Below, in pieces: positions 17,286-24,836 of a DNA stretch of 38,522 bases; the first letter of the stretch is position 1, and every line of letters starts with the position of its first letter. The notes below the pieces were generated by a model, which was not told where the DNA came from, did no database searches, and saw only the letters and a program-made list of their open reading frames with translations. The stretch is from a virus, in IMG/VR virus record IMGVR_UViG_3300048029_000152, positions 1-38,522 of that record; one strand, given 5' to 3'. Made by a program: the position numbers and the translations under genes.

Positions 17286-17297
17286 TAAGGAGTAATC

Positions 17298-17609
17298 ATG
17301 TCTGCAAAAGACTTGGATCTTCTGGGGGTCAATACGACCTTCGTAGAAGACAACACTGGCCTATTGGCTAAACACCAACAAGAAATCCCACGCTGGCATC
17401 TAGACAATCTGCGTTACATCAGAGACAGCAGCTTGGATACCACAGAGGGTGACACAATGCGTATAGCATCTATCCCGGTAGCCATTGTTGAGCAGTGGCA
17501 GCGTGAAGGGTTCGACATATACGACAAGAACGTAACGCCAAGGGAAATACTTACAAGACTGCGTAACCAAGATCTGGACGCATTCATCACAACTAAAAAG
17601 AGGATCTAA
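17298..17609 (+). CDS. Structural-module protein of unknown function (103 aa)
   Basis: A 103-residue soluble protein with no membrane segment, first in the block after the coat gene. Notable segments are VNTTFVEDNTGLLAKHQQEIPRWHLDN, SLDTTEGDTMRIASIPVAIVEQWQREGFDIYD and PREILTRLRNQDLDAF. Similar small proteins sit directly downstream of coat genes in marine podoviruses, where their job is not established; a head-completion or decoration role is possible. The start is well defined by AAGGAG at 5 bp. The stop overlaps the next ATG (TAATG). Confidence 0.65.
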   Translation: MSAKDLDLLGVNTTFVEDNTGLLAKHQQEIPRWHLDNLRYIRDSSLDTTEGDTMRIASIPVAIVEQWQREGFDIYDKNVTPREILTRLRNQDLDAFITTKKRI

Positions 17610-17872
17610 TGCCACCAGCAGCTGGGAAGAAGTTCAGTAAAACTATCAGGAACAAAAAGACCGGACGCAAGAAGACCGTCAGCTATGGTGCTAAAGGTTA
17701 CACGATAGCACCAGGCACTAGTAAGGGTGACAGTTATTGTGCTCGTTCTAATGGTCAGATGAAGAAGTTCCCAAAGTCAGCAAAAGACCCTAATAGCCCA
17801 TTAAGACTAAGCCGGAAGAAATGGAAATGCTCCGGTTCTAAATCAAGAAGAGGAAAGTCAAGCAATGCCTAA
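17609..17872 (+). CDS. Very basic small protein, possible DNA-binding virion protein (87 aa)
   Basis: An 87-residue protein with roughly one third Lys/Arg: KKFSKTIRNKKTGRKKTVSYGAKGY, then GTSKGDSYCARSNGQMKKFPKS and a C-terminal RKKWKCSGSKSRRGKSSNA. Two cysteines are present. It is the first of three consecutive small basic proteins (next at 17865 and 17954). Similar basic proteins between coat and adaptor genes are common in marine phage genomes and are usually uncharacterised. Likely roles are DNA compaction inside the head or coat decoration, both inferred from charge. It is coupled to its neighbours on both sides (TAATG upstream, 8-bp overlap downstream). Confidence 0.65.
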   Translation: MPPAAGKKFSKTIRNKKTGRKKTVSYGAKGYTIAPGTSKGDSYCARSNGQMKKFPKSAKDPNSPLRLSRKKWKCSGSKSRRGKSSNA

Positions 17873-17954
17873 TGTAAACGGAAAGAAATACCCATACACA
17901 AAGTCCGGTATGGCTGCAGCTGCAAAAGCTAAGAAGAAACAGAGGAAGAAATAA
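17865..17954 (+). CDS. Tiny basic protein (29 aa)
   Basis: A 29-residue ORF reading MPNVNGKKYPYTKSGMAAA followed by a Lys/Arg-rich end (KAKKKQRKK). It begins inside the last codons of the preceding gene and its stop overlaps the next ATG (TAATG at 17952-17956). A purine-rich GAGGAAAG lies upstream. The motif 'V.GKK.PYTK.G...A.KA.KK' is one I recognise from tiny proteins in marine phage structural modules, which supports a real gene despite its size. It is probably a virion-associated or DNA-binding peptide. Confidence 0.6.
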   Translation: MPNVNGKKYPYTKSGMAAAAKAKKKQRKK

Positions 17955-18112
17955 TGCCACACGCTAAACCAGGTCTTTATGCAAACATCAAACACAAACG
18001 AGACAGAATTGCAGCTGGTTCCGGTGAGAAGATGCGGAAACCTGGAGCCAAAGGTGCGCCCAAAGCTTCAGCGTTTCGCAAGGCTGCAAAGACAGCGAAA
18101 AAGACCACGTAA
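17954..18112 (+). CDS. Tiny basic protein, KPGLYANI family (52 aa)
   Basis: A 52-residue basic protein starting MPHAKPGLYANIKHKRDRI and continuing with AGSGEKMRKPGAKGAPKASAF, then a Lys/Ala-rich end. The pattern 'KPGLYANI..KR.RI.AGSGEKMRKPG.KGAP....F' recurs in small proteins of many marine phages (I recall it as DUF6321, unverified) and is encoded near coat genes there too. Function is unknown. Start is fixed by the TAATG overlap with the previous gene. The high Lys/Arg content and structural neighbourhood suggest a packaged DNA-associated protein. Confidence 0.7.
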   Translation: MPHAKPGLYANIKHKRDRIAAGSGEKMRKPGAKGAPKASAFRKAAKTAKKTT

Positions 18113-18136
18113 ACTAAAAGGTAGGATTATACAGAT

Positions 18137-18748
18137 ATGAACTACGGCAACATAAAAACACACTTTAACGATTTGCTTAATCGTAGTGACATAACTGCAA
18201 GTCTAACCACTACTTTTATTGATCAGGGTATATCACGTATACAAAGGCAGCTGCGTACACCTTTGAATGAAAAGGTAAAGACATACAGCATAACAGCCAA
18301 TACGCCCTCACTAACGCTGCCTGCAGACTTCTTAGAGATAATTAGTTTGTACTACAACCAGTATGAGCTGCAGCGTGTTCCTATGTCTAAATTTAGAGAA
18401 TACACCTTTTCCACTTACAAAGGTAGCCCTCAGTATTTCACCCGGCAACAAGAAGACTTATTGCTATACCCAACACCGGAATCTGGAAGCGTAGTTCTCT
18501 ATTACTATGGAGAGTTTGACGCTATGACTGCAGATGCTGATGAAAATGCGCTAGCAGCTGTAGCCAGCGATTTAATCATCTATGCCGGTCTTGGGTATGC
18601 AGCTGATTACTATTTAGATGAGAGAGCATCAGTATTCGAGCAAAAGTACACACAGTTCCTCACTGAAATCCAAGAACAAAGTAATGACCAGGAGTTGAAC
18701 GGTGGGGTTCAGCAGATACAGCCTGCTTACGAATATATGGAATATTAG
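18137..18748 (+). CDS. Head-tail adaptor / tail tube A-like protein (203 aa)
   Basis: The protein reads [41 protein letters not shown], then a beta segment [48 protein letters not shown], and a helical end ([42 protein letters not shown]). This layout of an N-terminal helix pair, 'LP.Dfle...v..n', 'l.l.P.P....v.l.YY', and a C-terminal '...dlliYaal..Aa.yl.d....yeq.Y' is the signature of T7 gp11/P22 gp4-like adaptors that sit under the portal. Length (203) fits. AAAGGTAGGA precedes the ATG. It stands 14 kb (on this strand) from the nozzle gene at 1216, separated by the whole head module. Confidence 0.85.
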   Translation: MNYGNIKTHFNDLLNRSDITASLTTTFIDQGISRIQRQLRTPLNEKVKTYSITANTPSLTLPADFLEIISLYYNQYELQRVPMSKFREYTFSTYKGSPQYFTRQQEDLLLYPTPESGSVVLYYYGEFDAMTADADENALAAVASDLIIYAGLGYAADYYLDERASVFEQKYTQFLTEIQEQSNDQELNGGVQQIQPAYEYMEY

Positions 18749-18750
18749 AA

Positions 18751-21700
18751 ATGGCAAAAACAGGCTTCTTTCAAAACAGTGGCTCAACAGCCACCACAGA
18801 AAATGACATTGATACCCAAGTCACATTAGCCCAGACAGCAGCAACAAATGCACAGAACAGCGAAACTGCAGCAGAGACCGCACAAGTTGCATCAGAGAGT
18901 GCAAGAGACACTGCAACCATCAAGGCAACTGAAGCGTCCAACAGCGCATCTGCTGCCTCCACAAGTGCTTCTAATGCATCATCTGCAGTCTCAACTAAGT
19001 TTGGAGACATTCAGACAACCACAACTACAGGGGCAGCAGGTTCAAACGCAGCCGTAAGCTATACTGATTCTACAACCACATTTGCTTTTACAGTGCCTCA
19101 AGGGGCTACTGGAGCTACCGGAGCACAAGGCATCCAAGGGGCAACTGGTGCGACAGGAGCACAAGGCATCCAAGGGGCTACTGGAGCTACAGGTGCAGCA
19201 GGTACTGATGGAAGTGATGGTGATGCAGCAACCATTGCAGTAGGCTCAGTAACAACAGGGGCTGCAGGTTCTGCAGCAACAGTCACTAATGTAGGCTCAT
19301 CGTCTGCAGCGACTTTTAACTTTAGTATTCCTCGAGGTGACACTGGAGCTACTGGTGCACAAGGGAGTCAAGGTATCCAAGGCGCAACAGGGGCAACTGG
19401 AGCTACTGGTGCACAAGGCATCCAAGGTATCCAAGGTGTTGCAGGGGCTGATGGAAGTGATGGAAGCACAACCTTTATAGGTTTAACCGATACACCATCA
19501 TCATTTACAGCTAGTAAATTCTTAGCAGTAAATAGTGGCGGTACTGCTGTTGAATTAGTTGATGCGCCTAGTGGTGGTGGTGGTGGTAATGCTACAACCC
19601 TAGACAGCCTAGACAGCACCCAGTTTTTGCGTAGTGATGCGGCAGATACAAAGACCAGTGGAAATTTAAGATTTAACGATAGCGTGAAAGCAACATTTGG
19701 AACAACAGATGATGATTTACAAATATTCCACTCAGGTACAAACTCATTTATTCAAGATTTAGGAACAGGAAATCTTTATATTACGAGCAATGGTACGCAG
19801 ATTTTATTAAGAAACACAGCAGATAACGAAGATTTAGCAAAGTTTATTAATGGTGGCGCAGTAGAACTATACCACGATTCAAATCTCAAGGTTTCAACTA
19901 CTAGCACTGGAATGTCAGTCACAGGCACTTTACAAGCAGGGATATTTAAAACAGATGCAACCCCTAGTGCGAGTAGCATATTTAACACCTCTACTAATTT
20001 ATATCCGCTTTTGATTTCAAGAGGTGACGATGAAACCCAAGTTTTGCAAATCGGTGTAGATGATGCACAAGTAATTTTTAATTCCTTGCAAGATGAGCAA
20101 TATGGTGGATTTCTATTTACTTCTGAAGCTGACGGAGTTGGTACTAGAAACAGGCTTGTTATAGATAATGGTGATGGGGATATCTCTTTTTATAATAATA
20201 CTGGCGCAAACAGAGACTTTTACTGGGATGCGACTAATTCTAGACTAGGAATTAACAATACTTCTCCATCAACTGCGCTTGATGTAAATGGTGACCTCAC
20301 CCTTACCTCAACAGATGCTGGTGCTACAGAAAATCCTACTTTAGACCTTTACAGAAACAGTTCTTCACCAGCAGACCAAGACATTATTGGTCATATAAAC
20401 TTCAGCGGTGAGAATGATGCTGATGAAAAGATAGTCTATGGTGAGATACAAACTAGAATAAGAGATATGACTGATGGCACAGAAAATGGTGCGATAGAAA
20501 CCTACGTTGAAACAAATGGTAGTTTACAACTTTACTCAGTTCATCAAGATGGTGAATCTCAATTTTATAAAGATGTGCAAATAATAAGTAATGATGCTGG
20601 GTCTACAGAAAACCCAACTTTACAACTATACAGAAACAGTGCTAGTCCAGCCGTAAGTGACTTTGTTGGTACAATTATGTTTTCTGGTGAAAACGATGCT
20701 AACGAAAAACTACAGTATGCAGAAATACAAGCACAAATATCAGATGAGACAGATGGCACTGAGGATGGATCGTTATATCTACAAGTTAGAAACAATGGCT
20801 CTTTACTTTCTGCAGTAGCTATTTCAGGTGCTGCAAAAAGAGTAAATGTTGCCTCTGACTTTGATTTATTTTTACAAGAAGATGCAACAATTAGATTTGA
20901 GGGAGCTACGTCTAATGACTTTGAAACGACCCTCACTGTCACCGACCCCACAGCCGATAGAACCATTACCTTACCCGATGCCTCTGGCACTGTTCTTCTA
21001 AATACTGGCAATCAAAGCATTACTGGCGGTTTAACAACGACTGCGGCTGATGGGTCTGGGACACTTAATATTGTTAGTTCCGATAACAATACTAATTCGG
21101 GTAACAAGATTGCGTTTTTTGGTGCTGGTCGTACAGACACAGACGAAGAAATGGCTTTCATCAAACCACTTCTTACATCGAACAGTGGCGGGGCTGGTAA
21201 CGTTCAAGACGGACACCTTACTTTCGGCACATTTGGTAATGAACGTATGCGCATAGCATCAGGCGGCAATGTTGGCATTGGGACGACTTTGCCCGATGGA
21301 AATATGCATATTTTTAACAGTTCCGCTGGAACAGTTACAGCCCCAACCGATGCTAATGAATTAGTACTGGAATCTGCCGCGAATGTTGGTATGTCGTTTT
21401 TAACAGCTAATAGTAGTATTGCACGAATTAAATTTGGTGACCCCGATGCGACTAATTCTGGTGTTATTGCTTACAACCACTCTGACGATTCACTACGTTT
21501 TAACGCCAACGGTGCAGAACGTATGCGCATCAACAGTAGTGGCAATGTTGGCATCGGTACAACCGCACCTGCCGATAAGCTACACATTTATAAAGGTGCT
21601 TCTGGCAAGTCAAGTTTCTCTTCTAACACTGCTATTCTTATTGAAGATAATGTGGCAGCAGCACTTCAGTTTGCAACACCCAACACCGTTAATCAACAAA

Positions 21701-22191
21701 TCTTATTTTCTGACCCTGAAAGTAACACTTCAGGCAAAATTCAATATCAGCATAGCACTAATCTCATGACTTTTGATACAGACGGTGATGAAAGTATGCG
21801 GATAACTTCTGGTCATACAGTCGTAGGTAGGTCTGAAGGTGGCACTGCAAATCGCGTTAGTTTCACTCAAGGTTCTGCAAAGTCTTGGGTAACTTTTGAC
21901 ATGGATTCAAATAATGCAATCCTTGATGACTATAATGTTTCGAGTTTAACGGATAATGCAACAGGAAAAAACACCGTCAATATTGATAATAATATGAACA
22001 ACGTAAATTATGGAATAACATTTGGGTTTGAAGATAATTCATCAAATGTTAATGCCGTAAAGCTACAAGAAGGTCAAATTCCTACTACTGGCGCATTTAA
22101 GGTACAAGGTGGTGCTTTTCAAAACGGTAGTACAAATACTCAGTTTGATATAAATCGTACTTATTGTGTAACCCACGGTAGGCAAGCATGA
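18751..22191 (+). CDS. Collagen-like tail fibre protein (1146 aa)
   Basis: A long host-recognition fibre. Residues 1-90 hold a Thr/Ala/Ser-rich coiled coil ([30 protein letters not shown]). Residues about 113-235 contain collagen-type Gly-X-Y runs ([12 protein letters not shown] repeats), interrupted by two GAAGSxAxV segments. Residues about 275-1030 are beta-helix-like repeats of the '[13 protein letters not shown]', 'NVGIGTT.P...LHI' and 'ERMRI.S.GNVGIG' types common in marine phage fibres. An internal 93-residue duplication starts at residues 521 and 614. The end ([24 protein letters not shown] onward) is a separate tip domain. The ATG follows the adaptor stop by 2 bp with a weak ribosome binding site, so coupling is likely. 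The stop overlaps the next start (ATGATGG). Confidence 0.9.
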   Translation: MAKTGFFQNSGSTATTENDIDTQVTLAQTAATNAQNSETAAETAQVASESARDTATIKATEASNSASAASTSASNASSAVSTKFGDIQTTTTTGAAGSNAAVSYTDSTTTFAFTVPQGATGATGAQGIQGATGATGAQGIQGATGATGAAGTDGSDGDAATIAVGSVTTGAAGSAATVTNVGSSSAATFNFSIPRGDTGATGAQGSQGIQGATGATGATGAQGIQGIQGVAGADGSDGSTTFIGLTDTPSSFTASKFLAVNSGGTAVELVDAPSGGGGGNATTLDSLDSTQFLRSDAADTKTSGNLRFNDSVKATFGTTDDDLQIFHSGTNSFIQDLGTGNLYITSNGTQILLRNTADNEDLAKFINGGAVELYHDSNLKVSTTSTGMSVTGTLQAGIFKTDATPSASSIFNTSTNLYPLLISRGDDETQVLQIGVDDAQVIFNSLQDEQYGGFLFTSEADGVGTRNRLVIDNGDGDISFYNNTGANRDFYWDATNSRLGINNTSPSTALDVNGDLTLTSTDAGATENPTLDLYRNSSSPADQDIIGHINFSGENDADEKIVYGEIQTRIRDMTDGTENGAIETYVETNGSLQLYSVHQDGESQFYKDVQIISNDAGSTENPTLQLYRNSASPAVSDFVGTIMFSGENDANEKLQYAEIQAQISDETDGTEDGSLYLQVRNNGSLLSAVAISGAAKRVNVASDFDLFLQEDATIRFEGATSNDFETTLTVTDPTADRTITLPDASGTVLLNTGNQSITGGLTTTAADGSGTLNIVSSDNNTNSGNKIAFFGAGRTDTDEEMAFIKPLLTSNSGGAGNVQDGHLTFGTFGNERMRIASGGNVGIGTTLPDGNMHIFNSSAGTVTAPTDANELVLESAANVGMSFLTANSSIARIKFGDPDATNSGVIAYNHSDDSLRFNANGAERMRINSSGNVGIGTTAPADKLHIYKGASGKSSFSSNTAILIEDNVAAALQFATPNTVNQQILFSDPESNTSGKIQYQHSTNLMTFDTDGDESMRITSGHTVVGRSEGGTANRVSFTQGSAKSWVTFDMDSNNAILDDYNVSSLTDNATGKNTVNIDNNMNNVNYGITFGFEDNSSNVNAVKLQEGQIPTTGAFKVQGGAFQNGSTNTQFDINRTYCVTHGRQA
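19090..19456 (+). repeat. Collagen-like coding repeats within the fibre gene
   Basis: The DNA here repeats units such as GGAGCTACCGGAGCACAA, GGCATCCAAGG and GGGGCAACTGG with small changes, encoding GAT/GAQ/GIQ triplets in two blocks (about 19099-19206 and 19338-19456). These short, near-identical repeats can expand or contract by slippage or recombination, changing fibre length. Confidence 0.8.
20311..20820 (+). repeat. Tandem internal duplication of a 93-codon fibre segment
   Basis: Residues from 521 ([20 protein letters not shown]) and from 614 ([20 protein letters not shown]) are diverged copies, spaced 279 bp apart. Matching later segments are [17 protein letters not shown] versus [17 protein letters not shown] and [19 protein letters not shown] versus [19 protein letters not shown]. 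The divergence shows an old duplication that extended the fibre shaft. Confidence 0.75.
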
Positions 22192-22634
22192 TGGATTGGA
22201 GAAACACAAAACTCATAGATAGAATTGAATGGGCTAGTCAAAACCTAAAACCCTTCAAAACAGAATATTGTGTTGTCTATGAAGACATAGACATGGGTTG
22301 TTCCGCTGTACTATATCCTAGTTCTCACAAGATGGCGGCTTTGATGCATGGCGGGATACATCCACCTGCATGGGTAAAAATCAAACTAAAAGAAGATGAA
22401 CAGCATCCTGATTTCGTAAGACACTCTGATTGGAATGGACACTTACTGCATGAGACAGAACCAATGCAAGCACTCACAGAAGAAGAAGCGATTGAACATT
22501 TGATTCAGACCGATATACCAAAATCCATATGGGAAACTTGGGATAAAGGCAACAGACCAAAGATGGTTATTTGTAGAAAAAACCAGTTACCACAATCAAG
22601 AGAGTGGCGCAACGCATGGAGATTGGCGGCATGA
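22188..22634 (+). CDS. Tail-fibre-associated / assembly-type protein (148 aa)
   Basis: A soluble 148-residue protein directly coupled to the fibre stop (ATGATGG; start may be at 22188 or 22191). The first half includes [31 protein letters not shown], and the end reads [24 protein letters not shown]. The 'vicR.dqLP.dR.frnAW' ending is familiar from small proteins following tail fibre genes in marine phages, some of which are treated as tail assembly or fibre chaperones. The next gene begins with a related PSDRLFRDAWVLNG segment. A chaperone for the long fibre is a reasonable inference; no enzyme motif is seen. Confidence 0.6.
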   Translation: MMDWRNTKLIDRIEWASQNLKPFKTEYCVVYEDIDMGCSAVLYPSSHKMAALMHGGIHPPAWVKIKLKEDEQHPDFVRHSDWNGHLLHETEPMQALTEEEAIEHLIQTDIPKSIWETWDKGNRPKMVICRKNQLPQSREWRNAWRLAA

Positions 22635-23014
22635 CAGATGTAGAACCAACAACAATCATTATAGATAAGAATGATGCATCCATTGATGCTAGTACAGCAA
22701 CTATACCTAGCGACAGACTATTCAGAGATGCTTGGGTTTTAAATGGCACAGTAATCACAGAAGATTTGGATGCGGCGAAGGACATATTTAGAAATAAAAT
22801 ACGTGAAGTAAGAACACCTTTGCTTGAAGCAGAAGATGTAGTCTACATGAAAGCATTGGAGGCTGATGATGCAACCGCAAAGGCGGCTTCAGTAACAAAG
22901 AAAAATGCACTAAGAGATGCACCTGCCGCACAAGCTATCACAGATGCAACAACAATAGATGAACTCAAAGCGGCTTGGAATGCAAGCTTACTTGGCACTA
23001 GCCCTTACGCATAA
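22631..23014 (+). CDS. Tail assembly-chaperone-like protein (127 aa)
   Basis: I place the start at ATG 22631, which overlaps the preceding TGA (ATGA) and has GGAG 9 bp upstream; a GTG at 22604 would add nine residues. The protein has PSDRLFRDAWVLNGTVITEDLDAAKDIFRNKIREVRTPLLEAEDVVYMKALEADD followed by an Ala-rich helix. The '.dR.fRdAW.l.g..i..D...A......iR..R.p.Le.lDv.ymkale' pattern is shared with a family of phage proteins placed after tail fibres and often called tail fibre assembly or chaperone proteins. Function is inferred from family pattern and position. Confidence 0.65.
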   Translation: MTDVEPTTIIIDKNDASIDASTATIPSDRLFRDAWVLNGTVITEDLDAAKDIFRNKIREVRTPLLEAEDVVYMKALEADDATAKAASVTKKNALRDAPAAQAITDATTIDELKAAWNASLLGTSPYA

Positions 23015-23023
23015 GGATTTCTG

Positions 23024-23200
23024 ATGGATACACAAGCACAACTGGTAGCACACGAGCGTGAGTGTGCACTACGCTACGAGTATGTGCAGAATAAGCTAGA
23101 AGGTCTTGAAAAACGCATGTGGCGTTTAGAAGGGCTGATTATGGCAAGCACAATTACAGTAATAGGAGCAGCAATTATGGTGGTAACTCTTATTTTGTAA
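23024..23200 (+). CDS. Small XhlA-like membrane protein (58 aa)
   Basis: A 58-residue protein: a charged helical region (residues 5-38, AHERECALRYEYVQNKLEGLEKRMWRLEG) followed by one strong membrane segment (residues about 39-58, IMASTITVIGAAIMVVTLIL) running to the stop. This coiled coil plus C-terminal anchor layout is that of XhlA/haemolysin-like phage membrane proteins, which often accompany holins and endolysins. It lies at the start of the lysis cassette, with AAGGATTT upstream of the ATG. A helper of lysis or an antiholin-type protein is likely, by layout and context only. Confidence 0.65.
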   Translation: MDTQAQLVAHERECALRYEYVQNKLEGLEKRMWRLEGLIMASTITVIGAAIMVVTLIL

Positions 23201-23208
23201 GGTGATGA

Positions 23209-23658
23209 ATGATAGATCCGGTTTCTGCTTTTAGCGGTTTATGTGCAGCACATGCAACTATATCTAAAATATGCAAAATGGGATCAGATTTATCTAAGGC
23301 ACAAGGTGCCATTATGCGATATGCCAATGCAGAGGCAGAGCTGACTGTAGGAGCTGCAAGAGCAAAGAAAAAGCGATTCGGCAACATCATGGATAATGCT
23401 TTGGAATCTCATTTTAGAGAAGAAGACCAAAAGCGCATGAAAGATGAGCTACGATCCATGTTTATGCTGTATGGCGCACCTGGTCAATGGGAACGCCTCC
23501 AAGCCACAATAGCCAGGGCAAGAGCTGAGAAAAAGAAAGAGCTAGAAGAGGCTCTTCATAAAAGAGACCTAATAATAAATATAAGTGTAGCAGCTGCCAC
23601 AGTATCTGTTGGTGTAGTTTGTATTTACGTTTGGGTTATGTTTTTAAAAGGATGGTAG
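23209..23658 (+). CDS. Lysis-region protein with C-terminal membrane anchor (149 aa)
   Basis: The first 45 residues (MIDPVSAFSGLCAAHATISKICKMGSDLSKAQGA) fit a pattern seen in many marine phages ('DPvsA...a..a...i......G.d...'). Residues about 95-120 form a charged helix (RLQATIARARAEKKKELEEALHKRD) and residues 121-145 a single membrane segment ending in VWVMFLKGW. It sits between the XhlA-like gene and a 37-residue membrane peptide, upstream of lysozyme. Tail-anchored topology leaves most of it in the cytoplasm, so it does not match a normal i-spanin, which has an N-terminal anchor. It may regulate holin action or be membrane-associated. The next gene overlaps its end by 7 bp. Confidence 0.6.
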   Translation: MIDPVSAFSGLCAAHATISKICKMGSDLSKAQGAIMRYANAEAELTVGAARAKKKRFGNIMDNALESHFREEDQKRMKDELRSMFMLYGAPGQWERLQATIARARAEKKKELEEALHKRDLIINISVAAATVSVGVVCIYVWVMFLKGW

Positions 23659-23765
23659 CATTGGAACCGGTAGTAATAATCGAATTGATAATACATGTCC
23701 TAGTCTTAGTTGGCGTATGGATAAACACCAGCATTAACATTGTGCATAGGATAAACAAGAAATGA
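23652..23765 (+). CDS. Tiny membrane peptide in lysis cassette (37 aa)
   Basis: A 37-residue ORF, MVALEPVVIIELIIHVLVLV then GVWINTSINIVHRINKK, nearly all hydrophobic up to residue 24 with a short basic tail. It overlaps the previous stop by 7 bp and its TGA overlaps the lysozyme ATG (AATGA at 23761-23765), so ribosomes can pass straight on. AAAAGGATGG upstream gives a ribosome binding site. The precise stitching between two genes supports it as coding. It may be a pinholin-like or regulatory peptide; nothing more can be said. Confidence 0.5.
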   Translation: MVALEPVVIIELIIHVLVLVGVWINTSINIVHRINKK

Positions 23766-24175
23766 ACTTAGAAGCCATACGTAATCGTTTAGTATTAGAA
23801 GAAGGTCTCAAGCTAACCCCCTATAAATGTACAGCAAACAAGCTGACAATAGGCGTAGGTAGAAACATAGAAGACCGGGGAATATCTAACGAAACAGCTA
23901 TGCAGATGCTTGATGAAGACATAGATATCATGGTCAACGAGCTGCGTCAGAATCTATCTTGGTTCGACAAGCAAAACGATGCGATCCAGGGTGTACTAAT
24001 AGACCTATGTTTTAATATGGGCATTAGTCGGCTTCTGATGTTCGTACAGACGCTTAAGCTAATAGAGCAGGGTCATTATACTATGGCTGCTGACGAGCTT
24101 CTAGACAGCAAGTATGCTGCTATGCTGCCAGCTCGTAGTAAGCGCAATGCAGAAATACTAAGAGCACAGAGCTAA
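23762..24175 (+). CDS. Endolysin, T4-type lysozyme (GH24 muramidase, 137 aa)
   Basis: This enzyme cuts the MurNAc-GlcNAc bond of peptidoglycan at the end of infection. The active-site block EEGLKLTPYKCTANKLTIGVGRN matches the phage lysozyme pattern Glu-8aa-(Asp/Cys)-5aa-Thr: Glu14, Cys23 and Thr29. The Cys in place of the T4 Asp20 is a known natural variant that keeps activity. Later parts (QNDAIQGVLIDLCFNMGISRLLMFVQTLKLIEQGHYTMAADELLDSKYAAMLPARSKRNAEIL) match the C-terminal lobe, including the 'aR..R.aei' end. There is no signal peptide or signal-arrest segment, so release needs a holin; the candidate follows directly (TAATG). Length 137 is slightly short of T4 (164). Confidence 0.93.
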   Translation: MNLEAIRNRLVLEEGLKLTPYKCTANKLTIGVGRNIEDRGISNETAMQMLDEDIDIMVNELRQNLSWFDKQNDAIQGVLIDLCFNMGISRLLMFVQTLKLIEQGHYTMAADELLDSKYAAMLPARSKRNAEILRAQS

Positions 24176-24558
24176 TGTGGACAGCTCTTATATCACCAAT
24201 TAGCCAGCTAGCCGGCAGCTTCATACAAGGGCAGGTAAGCAAGCAAGAGGCTAAGAGCAAGCTAGCCCTTACAGAAGCAGAAGCTAAAGCTGAGATCATG
24301 AAAACTGCAGCCACCCATGACAGCAAGTGGGAACTGATAATGGCTGAGTCTACCAAAGGCTCGTGGAAAGACGAGCTTGTTACAATAGTAGTGCTAGTGC
24401 CGGTGGTACTAGTCTTTATCCCTGGAATGGAGGAAGTAGTTAAAAATGGGTTCAACCGCCTTAGTGAGTTACCTGATTGGTATCAGTATCTTGTGTTTTT
24501 GGTATGCAGTGCTGCATTGGGTATTAAAGGCCTTGATAAGTTCAAAGGAAAGAAATGA
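24175..24558 (+). CDS. Holin, gene-transfer-release (3TM/PF11351-like) type (127 aa)
   Basis: The N-terminal region MWTALISPISQLAGSFIQGQ is amphipathic to hydrophobic and is followed by a charged helix (EAKSKLALTEAEAKAEIMKT). DSKWELIMAESTKGSWKDELVTIVVLVPVVLVFIP (TM about 67-84) and YQYLVFLVCSAALGIKGLDKF (TM about 102-120) complete it. This order matches the 'Holin of 3TMs, for gene-transfer release' family, whose 'W......S..SWkDE.......P....f.P' block is diagnostic. It would form the inner-membrane lesion that lets the lysozyme out. It is coupled to lysozyme (TAATG) and to the next small gene (ATGATGA). Confidence 0.88.
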   Translation: MWTALISPISQLAGSFIQGQVSKQEAKSKLALTEAEAKAEIMKTAATHDSKWELIMAESTKGSWKDELVTIVVLVPVVLVFIPGMEEVVKNGFNRLSELPDWYQYLVFLVCSAALGIKGLDKFKGKK

Positions 24559-24764
24559 TGAGTGCAGCAACAATATTGGAATACAAACTAGTACCGAGGT
24601 TTATGATGCTCGTTATGACGTTTATGTACATAAGGACATTGGAGTGGTTCATGAGTATCCCCATGGATACCATCACACCAGAAGCAACCGCTCTTACAGC
24701 AACAGTCACTGGAGCTATGACCGGGGCTTTCGCAGTGTGGCTTAGTTCTGAAGGCAAAAAGTAA
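24555..24764 (+). CDS. Small two-TM membrane protein, possible second holin/antiholin (69 aa)
   Basis: A 69-residue protein with two likely membrane segments: residues about 12-30 (VPRFMMLVMTFMYIRTLEW) and about 46-63 (LTATVTGAMTGAFAVWL), joined by SIPMDTITPEA, with a charged SSEGKK end. Proteins with 'R.mml.mt.m..r..eWfm...... p...a....vt.amtgaf..wl' appear after holins in marine phages. The layout is that of a small holin or antiholin. Its start overlaps the holin stop, and its last codons enter the terminator-like hairpin at 24759. Confidence 0.7.
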   Translation: MMSAATILEYKLVPRFMMLVMTFMYIRTLEWFMSIPMDTITPEATALTATVTGAMTGAFAVWLSSEGKK

Positions 24765-24778
24765 CCTTCGGGTTACTT
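24759..24778 (+). terminator. UUCG-capped hairpin ending the lysis block
   Basis: AAGTAACC (24759-24766) and GGTTACTT (24771-24778) form a perfect 8-bp stem closed by TTCG, an especially stable tetraloop. It includes the stop codon of the last lysis gene. No run of T follows, so simple rho-independent termination is uncertain, though stable UUCG hairpins often end or protect phage mRNA. Its 3' arm overlaps the first bases of promoter copy 2. Confidence 0.6.
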
Positions 24779-24790
24779 ATGTTACCCCAT
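24775..24790 (+). promoter_or_regulatory. Putative phage RNA polymerase promoter, copy 2
   Basis: ACTTATGTTACCCCAT is identical to copies 3 and 5. It lies directly after the lysis genes and upstream of the tRNA-like segment and the integrase block, and overlaps the 3' arm of the UUCG hairpin by four bases. ATATAC follows it, unlike GGAAAC after copies 3 and 4. It would transcribe the integrase region, or it could be a binding site for a regulator. Confidence 0.65.
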
Positions 24791-24836
24791 ATATACCGCT
24801 TTACTCTGTGTCCGAATCGTGGTACTCTAGGTCACC

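Noticed and set aside
19090-19456. CRISPR array or regulatory repeats
   Set aside because: The repeats are in frame and encode collagen-like Gly-X-Y triplets; there are no spacers.
24800-24828. Second sigma70-type promoter before the integrase (TTTACT-17-TACTCT)
   Set aside because: The -10 matches only three of six bases; too weak to claim although the spacing is right.
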